From: Nectonema munidae
Lineage: Eukaryota > Nematomorpha > Nectonematoida > Nectonematidae
Length of the DNA: 64,000 nucleotides
NCBI GenBank assembly: GCA_030549495.1
Contig: JAUIRK010001041.1
Location: 434,001-498,000 of the forward strand
Direction: 5' to 3'
Shown: positions 24,142 through 39,200 of the stretch, piece after piece
Layout: each line of letters starts with the position of its first letter
How positions within the stretch are numbered: the first letter of the stretch is position 1
Notes under the pieces: model-generated
Database searches by the model: none
The model's input: only the letters and a program-made list of their open reading frames with translations
Told to the model about the DNA's origin: nothing
Position numbers and translations under genes: made by a program

Positions 24142-24604
24142 CAGTAGAACCTACGTTTTACGTACCCTGATTTTACGTCCTTGCCAAATGATCGATGACG
24201 TCATCTTTTTGGTCATTAAATGCTTTATTAATACGTTTTTTCTTTGATTTTATGTATTAAAAAGTTAATAAATTATTGTCTTTCAGTTTTATTTCACTAT
24301 GAGTAATTTAAATAACGCTAATTAGATCGCAAAACAATGCATCAGAGCTTCTGTATACTGATATTTTTTATTTAAGATTTTATTATGAAAATAGCTCAAC
24401 TTCAGGGATGATCATCCAACTTCACTGTAGTAGTATTCTTTAGCTGCCATAGTCCCTCACGTCGTACACGGTGTTACCATGTGTGATCCAGTCTAGGATT
24501 TTCGTGTTGTATGTCAATTTAAAGGTCAACATGGATTTTACGAATCCTACGTTTTACGTCCGCCGTTCGCTCCTATGCCGTACGTAAAACATAGGTTCTA
24601 ATGT
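24142..24604. mobile_element. pogo/Tigger-like MITE
   Basis: The left end CAGTAGAACCTACGTTTTAC is mirrored at the right end (reverse complement CATTAGAACCTATGTTTTAC). CAGTAGAACCT is the hallmark of pogo/Tigger-type mariner ends. Inner copies of TACGTTTTACGTCC are present on both sides. No transposase is seen. TA precedes the left end; the right TA is not preserved. Confidence 0.7.
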
Positions 24605-24609
24605 CTGGC

Positions 24610-25080
24610 AAACGTGCAATATTTTATGTTACATATACTTTCTATACATTTCGTTGTTCCTTTTTATTGTCTCCCGTGGTCTTGCCAGGCTAGTCATACA
24701 GTTTGTATGTCTAAAACTAATCCGATAATAGAGTATTCGTGATGGTCTTGAAAAAATAATTCATATTTAATTTAACAGCTTAATTTTTTGACAACTCATT
24801 TGAGTAGGTCGAACTGAAACTGCGATGGGACTTTTCCACGTAACCCCATAATCCTCTCAATACATTTATCGATTTTTCATATCGTCTTTATCTTCAACAA
24901 TATTCGCTATTTTATTTTACGAACTTGTTTTTTAGAATATCTATTCTGTAATGATTTTATAAACTTGTCAATTATGAAGAATATTTGCAAAAGGTTTATA
25001 TATAGTTGAGGTGACACATTGAGAATTTATTTTTCAAGGGCTTTCGAAACTAAATTCCATTATCAAGATAAAAATATTTT
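24610..25080. other. intergenic, nothing recognised
   Basis: Unremarkable AT-rich sequence between the pogo-like MITE and a SINE. Confidence 0.4.
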
Positions 25081-25083
25081 ATT

Positions 25084-25271
25084 TGGTTGGTTGGTTGGTT
25101 TGTTTGAGATATCAAAGCACTTTCAACCGTAAGGCTATATGTTCGCATTATGCTTAAGATGGTTAATCACAGTTTTTGTGAATTTGTTTTTAGATTTGGG
25201 AACCTTGGGGATCGAACCCCTGACCTTCAACTGTTAAGCTGAGAGCTACACCCTAACAACCATTGAGGCTC
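25084..25271 (-). mobile_element. tRNA-derived SINE, family A, copy 2 (reverse)
   Basis: Reverse complement of the 23865 copy over its full length: the CCAA tail is at the left and the GAGCCTC head at the right, and the B box GGGGTTCGATCCCC is conserved. No convincing target duplication. Confidence 0.85.
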
Positions 25272-25336
25272 ATGTGTATTTCCTATGTAAAAATATTAGT
25301 AGTTTTATTTATCATTATTTTTTTAATTTATATTAG

Positions 25337-25557
25337 GACTTGGCAGTACAAACTTTAGTAAAGTGCTTGAAGATAAAGAATGGCAGTTACGCTTAGCTTC
25401 CCCTATAGAAGAAGAAGAAGAAGATGATGATGATTTATTGATATCACATAAATATGAAACATGTAAAATATATAGACATCTTATATCAGATAAACAAAGT
25501 TTTTATTCAGATGGAAGGAAAAAATATAAATGTTATATAAAATTAATCAATTCTTAG
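25337..25557 (+). CDS. candidate terminal exon of an unrecognised protein
   Basis: An open frame follows a good acceptor (TTTATATTAG at 25336) and runs to TAG at 25555-25557. It encodes LGSTNFSKVLEDKEWQLRLA followed by a run of Glu then Asp residues (about 25408-25437), and a lysine/tyrosine-rich end. The N-terminal half looks protein-like; the C-terminal half has the composition of intron. I recognise no domain and see no linked upstream exon, so it could be chance. Confidence 0.25.
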
Positions 25558-25559
25558 GA

Positions 25560-26145
25560 AGCATTTGAAAGAAAATTAGAAAACAGATATGGGAAAATAA
25601 CGGTAGGACTTTTTACCCAAATATATTCAAATTCACACAAATATGTTCTTTATTCACAAATGAGAACTTGAAATTAAAAATAATATTAAATAAATGCTTA
25701 AAATAAAAAGATATACAGATATTTAAGTTTGAACGAGCGCTGGTAATAGAGTATTGTTATATATTTTTATGTCACCAATTTTCTTGCCAGGCCACACATA
25801 TTAGTATAATTATTTAAATTAAAAAATTATTTTGTGTTATCAAACTTACTATTATAAAATAATTATATTATTATTTATAAATAATTATTATATTTTAAGT
25901 TATTATTATAATATAAACAATATAGATTAATTTTTTCAATATCAAATTAATAATTTATATTAGTTTTTTCCAGAGAATAATTCTTCGATGTATAATTAAC
26001 TTATTCTTTGAATATTTGGGTAAAAAGTCTCACTCGGAAAATAACATACAATAATTTTGCAATGTTTGACTAGCTTTTTTCCTTGCTTGCTAAAGGTGAC
26101 ATAAGATTTAAATTTGATTCGCAATCCTTTCTATTTTCAAATTAA
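25560..26145. other. intergenic, nothing recognised
   Basis: Very AT-rich, with near-palindromic AATAATTAT runs around 25850-25920. No gene. Confidence 0.4.
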
Positions 26146-26149
26146 TAAA

Positions 26150-26445
26150 ATTCGACATGACCTTCAAGATGAGTTTTTAGAGTTTCAAAGGGAATAAATT
26201 GCTAAAGATTTATTATATAATAAATCAAAAATTGAGTTTTGAATCGAAAGTTTTCATAGAATTGCTCAAGTTGCAATTAAATTGTTTTTTCCATTTTCAT
26301 TGAGATATTTATGTGAAAAGTTATTTATATCTTACATTTATTGAAATCAAAAAAAATCTGCTTCTTGTCGAAAATGATCTGCGATTTACTCTTTCTAATA
26401 TTTCTCCACAAATTGAAGAGTTAGCCGAGTGGTTCTCAAAGGAGG
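26150..26445 (+). mobile_element. hAT transposase relic (C-terminal dimerisation region)
   Basis: Translation in shifting frames gives DEFLEFQRE, then QVAIKLFFPFSLRYLCEK, then IEIKKNLLLVENDLRFTLSN and ISPQIEELAEWFSKEGG. This is the order of the hAT C-terminal region (LLPF.T.YLCE, KNRL..E.DLR..LS.I.P.I..L) seen in ZBED5-like transposases. It has stops and at least one frame change; only this end is left. Confidence 0.65.
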
Positions 26446-26449
26446 GGGG

Positions 26450-29730
<3,281 letters not shown>

Positions 29731-30273
29731 AAGATTTTTAATTTAATCTTCTTCAAATATAAATAAAATATATTTTACAAATGAAATTATTGATAATTTT
29801 TTATTTTCAAAAATGGATCCTAATATGACCAGCGCTTAAACCAGGATCCTTAATGATTGATACCGACGTTTTTTATGCCGAAAAATGAAAATGTATATTT
29901 AAAAAATCAATGAAAAATGTAAAACTTATTGTAATTATTTCACTTTTTAGAAGGATGGGGTAAGCGATAAAAAAATATTTTTTATGATTTTGACACAAAC
30001 GAAATAAAGATAAATGGGCTATTAAATATCCTTAACTACTCATCTGAATATATGCGACCACTTATTTTTTCAATCTACGATTTTTGCCCGTAGTAAAGAA
30101 TTTTTCATTAATTAATTTGTAGTTAACTCTTTTTATACTAAATATTTGAAGTATAGTAAATAATTATGTAAATTTTAAAAGTATATATCAATTTTAAGCG
30201 ATATATCTATCTCTGCGCCATAGGTATTCGATAAATTTAACGACATTAAATCACTAGCATGACTGCTTTTCAG

Positions 30274-33200
30274 AATTAGAGGCGTTTGAAAGTGTCGTAA
30301 CTGCGTTTCGCGTGAATGGAAGCCTGAGCCATGCCCGGCTAAACCTGCTGAAGGAAATTGCATCCGTCCTTCAAATCCCCGAAGAAAGACAACGTGCCGA
30401 ATTTTCACGAGCTGCAAACGATTCCCTCTTGTCTCTTTTGTCTGCCAAGTTAGTATTTTTGTCCTTATTGAGCCCCCACACCTTAAATTTCACTCTACGC
30501 GTGTGCTTTTTAGTGAGGCACACTCCTTCTCTGTTCGTCAGTCATGGATCAATGCTTCGCGAAATAAGCATCCCAGACTCAAGAGAACCAGGAGTGCTCC
30601 CTTTTCATCGCACAGGCTCCATTTGGCTGATTTGGTGGCGCAGAAGCATCGCAACTTTGTCAAAGAGAAGGAAACGCTTCATTTACTGCACTCTGACAAC
30701 ACGCGCAAAAATTCGCCCAAATCGAGTAAAGATTTATTTCTTTTTATTTTTATTTTTTATTTTGAAGGTCACTTTCATTTCCAATAAAAAATTCTTGGTT
30801 GTTAGTAGTTTGCTATCTCATTGTCCAGCCTCAAATATTATAATCTTTTTTTCATTTTTTATGAATACAAAATTTAAAAAAAATTAATTTTGCTTAAAAA
30901 GTGCATGTTTAAAACAAATTTCTATGTGAAATGTAAAAGATGAAACATTGTTATAAAATTATTAGAGAAAAATCTCGCCCCTACTAATTCCAACAGTGTT
31001 CTCCTCCGTTAAGCCAATGGGCTATATGCTCGTCTTATGCTATATTATGCTTGAACACAATATTTTGTAATTTTTATTTTAAAGCTGGGAGGCTTTGCGA
31101 TCGAACCCCGGACCTTTAACTGCTAGGCCGATGCTACACCCCAACAACTATTGAGGCTTGGTAAAAGCTATACCACTGTTTTTGAGATTTAAGTAATTCA
31201 GTGTATGGGTATCGAGTGTCAATATGTATGTGTAATGTGTGTGTGTGTGGATGTTGTTTGTGTCAGACGTGTAATAATACAAATAAATAGGAAATTCATG
31301 TAGAAAATGTCAAAAAATGTATATGTAATTTCCTACTATTTCAACAGTTTTTTAAACTGTTTTTAAGAAATATATTTATTAATTGTAGGTATTTTTGATT
31401 TACAGCTCTGACTGCCATCAAAACGAAAAGCTAAGGTTGAAACTCTGGCTGTAACCGAAATATGATTTCAGGGTAGCACTTTTCACGACTGAACCACGAA
31501 TAGAGAAACTTAGCAACATGATAGAAGCCTAAAGCTCCAATTAAAATTAATTTACCATTTCACACCTTTCCCTTCTTTTTTAAAGAATGTGACAGAATAT
31601 TATACCAAAAGTGGTTGTTTTAATTAATGTCAAGTTTTAAAATTCATAATGCTGTGAAAATAATAAAATGTAATGATGTTAATTTTCCTTTCGAATATAT
31701 ATGTTCATTTCAATTGTCGTCCCTTACTTTTACAGCCAGCTAATCGTATGTAGTTTTAATAAAGTATATGCAACTAAATCAGTGGGGTCGCCTAAAAAAA
31801 GGCAGTGAACCACTAAGCTAGAACATCTATGAATTTAGCTCTTAAGAAAGCCCTTTGTCGACTGCTCATGAAAAGCGGAACTCGGTAATGCTGCGCTCAT
31901 TACTAAATTCTAGATGGCGGTAAAACTTATTTTTGCTATTATTCCTTTTATTTTCTGCCTTATCGCTAAGGAAACATGTCAAAAGGGGCAGCACTGCTGT
32001 GCAAATAACTTTTTTAGTGTGTTGAACGCCTAACATTTGCACAAGGTCAAGAAGCTTAGCTTCACACAAAATGAAATATGGGTGATGCAGAAAAGTAGCA
32101 TCTCTCCTGAATCGTAAGTGTAGGGTCGTAGTAGCCTGTGGTGTGTAAACATGAATTCATCTGTGTATGCGATTATCATCCTGAACCGTGTTTGGGTTCG
32201 CCTCTTCTTTATTTGTACATGTGAGTGCCTGTATAATTCGTAATGATTAAGGTTTTGTTTGCGTTGATCCATTTCATTCCACAAAAAGCAGACTAGATTT
32301 TAATTAATTTTCATACAAAAGGCATTGACCCCTTTCAGGTTTTGGCGCCCCATTTCCTTTTCAAAGGATTAATGTGTTGACACAGACAGCCTTTACATAT
32401 GATAGAAACGAATAAATGAAGATTACGAATTGAGCATTCCTTCGTCCCATGCATATTTCCTTTACACACTGCGCACTTGTAAGTAGTATGTAAAAATATA
32501 ATCAACCCTTCAATTTTTTTGCATTCAACAGACATTCTTTCAATCTGATGATTTGAGTGTTTTTGAAATCGATAAATGGTAACAACTTGACTAAAAAGAA
32601 ATTTCTTCATCATATCCCTATTTTATCTCATATTGATTGGAAGCAAAAATGCTTTTTCTGTCCGTGAATCTCCGCAAATTATAACGTTATTGTAAGCGTT
32701 TTTAAAATTTTAGATTTTATCTCGCATTCCTTTTTCTCCACTCATGTTGTTGTCTTGATAAAAAATTTCTTTCGATATTTCTTAGCACTACATTTCCGAG
32801 ATTAATTTTGTAATTTACACTCGGTAAAGGCGTTAAAAAGTTTATTGATGGACGCTACAATTTTGTATATATTTAAAATATTCACGTTTTTTTAGAAAAG
32901 CATATGTACATAATAAAACATTGAATGTAGAGATGTTTGTTTAAAAAAACTGACATTCAAAGGGATAAAAGAATTCATCCAAGTGACATGACACAAAAAT
33001 AGAAACGTTACAATTTTGTATATTTTTGTTTCATCAAGATTTATTCGCACTCTTGGAGAAAACGAGAGAAATGATGAGTGTAAGGAAGTGTATTGAAGAC
33101 TACTTACATGTTTAGACTTTTAATAAATATTTTAGCATTTTTAAATTAACTCAAATATATTAATAGATTACTCAATTAAAGTTGTTCATGGGGGATATGT

Positions 33201-36200
33201 TGTCTGCTTACCCTTTGAGAGTCAGTATGACACAAGTGTCTCAAAAATGAAAATCGTTTGCCCAAAATTTATAAGATTTCATTGAAAAAGAAAGCCTTCA
33301 ATTAGGCTTTAAAATTCTGCTCTCCAAAGGGTTAAAAAATCGCTGGCAGGACGTAGAAGTCGGAGGCTTATGTTGGATTTATGATGGAAATGTTGCACTT
33401 TTTTTAGAAACAAAGATCTATGGAACCCATTTCAAATATGATGAGCCAGTTTTGAATCAGATACTCTTTAGAGGAAGTAACATTGATCAATTGAATGGCG
33501 ATGTAAGGCTGATCAAATGATCTCATCTCTTAATTTTCGATTCCTTCATTTTTACAGGCTAGGAGTTCTCCTTCATTCGCTTCCAATCTCGATACTCTAA
33601 GAAATGACCGAGGTAAATGGAATTATATTTCTTAAAACTATTCGTTAATGCCTTCTTAAAGGTACAAGAGAATTAATTTTTTAATTATTTTTTATAATTA
33701 GAAAAATTACTAACCTTTGAACAGAAATTTAAAAATGTTGAAATATTCAATTTCAATAAACTTAAAAGATTTAGTTAGTTTTCTCTTGTTCCTCATAAAA
33801 TTATCATAGTATTATCAACTATTCCACGATTCTCAACTCTTATTTTTTCGCTTGTTCTAGAAGGATCGTATCAAACAGCAGGAAGTAGTCACTTGTCTTC
33901 AAATAATGTGCAATTGAAGGTCCAATCAAATCTTTTCCCCTTGTCTTCAGCAGTCACCACTTTTCAGCCAATCAACTCTTTAAATCCTTCAGTGATACGA
34001 GGGATGTCATCTGTTGACAATAATACACCCTCCAAAACAAATGCCCTTACTCATTCTCCCGGAATCTTTGCTCCAAACCCGCCTCTTTTTAAATTTCTCT
34101 CTAACTTGAATTATTGCAAAAACTCTGCCTTCAACGTCCACAAGACTTATTCCAGCACCACTACAAATGCATCATCAGTAAGAAGATACCCAGCATTGAA
34201 CTTTTTTAAAGTGATGGCTATTGATTCATGATTTTTTTATTTTAAGCCTTACTCGTATGCTTCTCAAACTCATGCTCATGGAACCAATGCAATGAATACT
34301 TTAACTTCAACAGGTTTTCGATTTTGCTTTGAGAATTCTTTACTTCCTTTCTTTTATACAATTTTCATTCCATTCTTTCAGATCGAAGCATCTATGAGTC
34401 TTATAATACGTCTTATATATATATACCACGTGAGTAAAGTTGTCTAGATTCGCCGCTTTCATTCACATTATATATTTTAAAAACTAACATCTTTTTTGCC
34501 GTGGAAGCGATGAGTGCGTCAAGTCTTTGATGTGATTGGATTAAAAAGTTTGAATAATTTTTTAGTTTTGACAAATCAAATTACTCTAAAATTCAACCAA
34601 TTATTTTGTACATTTCTTAGATAAGTTTTGACTATTCAAATGAACGTCGCAAAAATCTCAGATCTGATTGCCTAAAAGCTCTGTATTATATTTAATACAT
34701 ACAACAAGAAGACATTGTATAAGTTTGTTGGGATATTATATTTTTTAGGATAAATAATGTCAATCAAAATTGAGCATCAACTAAATTTTAAGAATATACT
34801 GATAAACAATTAGGCCGCTTATTATTATTAATTCCAATATTGGCCAGTTTCTTATTAATCAACTGATTGATAAATATTTTTATTGAGAATATTGAAATGC
34901 ATGCCAATACAATATATTTAAAGATTCTTTTTTGAACGTCTATCGCACTTTCTGCCGCCATGAAGCCAACTTGTTTGGGTCAGTTTCTACGACTCATCGG
35001 ATTCCTTTTTCAAAAAAAATTTTTAATGATTTTTATACCATGCTCCAGTAACTTGATGCCTCAAAACATCTCCCTTTTTTCCAAATTTGCACTATATAGA
35101 CTCTTCCTCCAATCCTCAGGTATCTAGCTTTCAGTAAGTCTAAAATTCATTTCAAACACTCTTCACCTCCTTCTTTCAGCATGGCGATACTAATTTCGCT
35201 AAATCCTGGTGCTTTGTTATTGCTCCCTTCTTTCACATATATCATCTTTTCTAGTCCTTCAACTTTGAGCGTCACTCTTCTCTCTCATTTTATGTACATT
35301 AAGGAGTATTTCAAAATAGTCTTCCTGATTTTTTCCTCTTCAAATAGGATTTTTCCTTTGTGATTTAAATATTCCGAATCTCCCCATTCTCTCTATGTGC
35401 CTCAGCCTTGCGATTCTGTACTCCTTTGTCTTCAGATCGTCATAAAGTTCGTGTGTTCCCTGATTTCTAACGATTGCATGCTCTTTTTGGCTTTTTTCTT
35501 TTTTTGCCATATACACTTCCTTGTCCTCTTCCAGCAGTGTTCTCTGCCAATTTTTAAATAACAGCTTCTTTTCTCTTATCACTTTCCGCGCATTCTCGTT
35601 CCACCACCATGACGCTTTGTGTTTATTTCAACCAGATTTTGCTTTTCCCATGCCTTCTTCACTCGCTTTTATTAGAGCTTTCTTTATCTCTTGTCATATT
35701 TTTTCTACACTATCTCGCATTCTCCATTCGTCCGCTCACTTTTCAACCGCATTTCTGAATTCAAATTTTATTTCGCATTTCTTCAATTTCCACATCATAA
35801 ATTTTTTCATTTTTTGACTTCTTTTTAGCTTCTGTCCGTTAGTCGAGTTGGCTACTAGTTAATGAAATAGTCATGACTTTATCTTTACCTTGTGTTGCAT
35901 ACTAACAGTTCATTCCTTTCTTCCATTTCTTATATCTTTTTCACGTATCCATGCCCCCATATATTCTGTTGTACCCGTCAATCTTTTTGCCCACCTGACC
36001 GTTTTATTAGTTTCTCATCAACCATATCTTCAAACTCCGTCATGAAATTGTGTTCCTCTTCGTCTTTATGAAATCTATACGCGGATATCATGGTAATTAA
36101 TTCCTCTCCTATGAGCTTGATTCCTATCAATCAGTCATCAGCTCTTTTCACTTCTATTTCATTTTTTCCAATTGTGTGCTATGCTTCCCACTCCATTTAT

Positions 36201-39200
36201 TTTATCGCTTCCCCCAATATAGAAAATTTTATATCCGCCTCCTATTTCTTTAGCAGCTTTTCCTGCCCACTCGGCTTCCTGTACACACGATATATCAATG
36301 TTTCTCTTCCCCATCTCTTCTTCCAGTTCTTTTCCTTTTATGGATCATTGATCCCACATTCTATGAAGCAAATCTCCACTTCTTCTTTTCCGCACTTCTG
36401 TGTAAGCCATCTTTATCGGATTTTGTAAGCCGTCATGTGCAGCAAAACCTTTTTTAAGTTTTCCCAACATTCCTTTTTTCGTGGGTATTTAAAATCGCCC
36501 GCCGAGTACCTTGGGCTGTACTCTGTCCATTATTTATTTTGAATCATGGCGAATTATTTGGAGCACTTGATTGTATCACCGGATGCCCTTCTTGGGGCCA
36601 ACTATTTCGTTTTCAGGATTGGAAACCGTTTGCTATTGATCATTCGAGAACACAACCCACAAGGCTGTTCTGATTTGAAATCTGTTATTTTCTCCTACAA
36701 CCATTTTTATCCAAAGAAGTCGAACTTGTTCTACTCGAAACTACATCTTATAGCGCCTGTTATTCGCTTTTCCTCGGCATTGACATGAATCAAGCATTAA
36801 AAGTCAAAAAATTTCTCTTTTTTAAGGCAAAAAAAATAGGATTTTTACGTCACAAACAAATTAGCACTATTAATTTCCTATATTTATCTAAATTCCACTT
36901 TATTATTATTATTATAAGCAGGTGAAGAAAACTTTACCCAAAATTGAGTATGTTAACTTCATTTCCAGGAAGAGTCCAGTAGAACAAGTACGTCTATAAT
37001 AATAAGGATAATAACGTATATACTGTCAGAGCAAGTAATAAACGTGCAATGAAGTTATCGATGGGTTAATAAAGTAAGTAAAACACTTTTACAATGTATA
37101 TTGCAGCAATTATTTTTTTTAAATAAAAATCTTACTTTCCCCCCATTTTTTTCATAGATAATAAGGGCGCGCAAATTTGTACGTTTTTCCATTCGCCATA
37201 TTTGCATATTGATGTGCGTTTCCTTCCTTAGAAAAGCCGAATGAAATCGTGAACAGCTCCTCCCCTCATTTGAAAGCCTTTTCCCTCTTCATTCCCCAAC
37301 AGTTCTTAGCTCCTCCCTCCACAACATCAACAACGTCGAGCACAATTCTCGAATCCAAGAGGGACGCTTCTTCAGCTCTCAATCAACAACTCTTCGGCTC
37401 TTCCTACTTTGAGAAGGATTTCCTGAACTTCGTGAACAAGCAGAACAAGAGTGGGCCTGCTCCCACCCCTAATCCACCAAGCCACACCCTTCCGTTCCTT
37501 CAACCCCACCATCACAATGGAAACACTTCCTCCAGACAATCTCACCAACCTCCTTTTCCAGGTGACTCCTTTCTTGACCTAAGTCTTTGAATGTCCACAC
37601 CGAACGTTTTTCTCTGAAAGTTCATTTTTAACTTTCCCAACTCTTCATCGAATAACCTTCTTATGTCACATAAATTATGAAGTTCTAAAAAAATTCACTT
37701 TATACAAGTAAAGAAGAAAGACATGCTAGTGCTTAGTTGAAAATATGCTTAGATGCCATGTTATTCCTTAATCACTCTGGAATTTATGGAATTAGAAGAT
37801 ATATTAAAAGTAATATAGCCTCTATATTTAACCTATTTTAAAATGTTACATTAAAGTGGTGGAAAATTTTCAATTTTACCACTCAATTTTTGGTAGCATA
37901 TTGTACTCTCTTGACAAAGATAAACCTTCGCATTTTTTATTAAAACTAAAAAATGTAATCTAAGTTAAATAATAAAATTAATCATTTAAATTGTAATAAT
38001 TAATTCATAATAATTACAAGGAAAATTGAAGATACTAAGCGAAATTTCTTTGGGTCCTTTAAAAGCTGGGGTTTTCGTACTCTTAGTTATTGCTAACAAA
38101 AAGCATCTGACAGCATTATCCGTGATTATAATAAACAGCTTCTACCCATGTATTATATACATTGTACATATGCATGTCTATCAAAATTATGCTGTTACAT
38201 GTAACACTTTGCCAAAATGAATAATGCTAATAATAAATCACAAAGATTGTTCAAGGAAGCATTGATTTGTCAAAGATGACAAATATCATTTTTATTACAA
38301 AAAAGTGAATTAAATATAACAATAGTATGAATAAATTAAAAAATTATTTAATTTAATAATTTGAATACAAATTTTAGAACAAAATATTTTAAGACATGCA
38401 AATTTGTAAAAATAAATATTGCTTTTTGCCTTCTTTTGATTTGTCGCTCCTTTCAATTCTCGTATTTTTTGTAATGTCACTCTTTTGACGTTTCACTTCT
38501 TTGATTTGCCACTCTTTTGATAATGACACGTTGTATGAAAATCTTGTCAATTAGACTTCTACAATTATTATTATAGTTTAACTTATTACCTTCAAATTTG
38601 TTCACACTCACGTCCCCTTGAAAGACAATTTTCAAAGAAATGCCCCCTTACGTTTAAACTCTTTTGGAATAAAAACGTGCTTAAACTTTCGTGTGAACTT
38701 TAAGTTTCGTGTTTTTCTTGTAAAGCATTTTAAGCACTTGCGAACAGTAGGAAGAGAATCTTTTGACGTCCAAAATTCCTAGCTACTCACTCATATAAAT
38801 CTTTCTCCAAAATATAACTATCATGCCAATCATTCAAAGTACTTCTTTGTTTTTCAATCAAGAAAAAGTTTTAATACTTAAAATTTGTTATCACGCCATT
38901 AGCGCCCCTACCAATTTTAAAATGGCCACTCTGGGAACCACTGGCGTTTGTATGCGCGTGTCCAAAAAAAGGAAAAGCGCTGCTTTTACAATTTTAAAGG
39001 CGTATCGTATCGCGCCTGTCTTCCTTTCCAATTTCATTTTATATATTTTCGTGCACGACAAAAATTTTCTATTGGAAATTCGAGTTGGTCTGCGTTCCTC
39101 TATTCTACAGGAACAAAGAGCAGAAAATATTACTTTCTTGGAACACCACTATCGCTCCAACTTTCAAAGCGTTCGCTATACACGACTCCATTGAATGTGA

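Noticed and set aside
23865-25271. Functional tRNA genes
   Set aside because: A and B boxes are present but the heads do not form complete tRNAs and run into shared SINE bodies with tails and target duplications.
30312-30887. 191-codon + frame as a gene
   Set aside because: It overlaps the two EMSY-like exons in a wrong frame and reads through their intron; the ENT frame is the supported one.
36546-36788. 80-codon + frame as a gene
   Set aside because: It lies across a retroposon copy (36470-36690) and has no domain.
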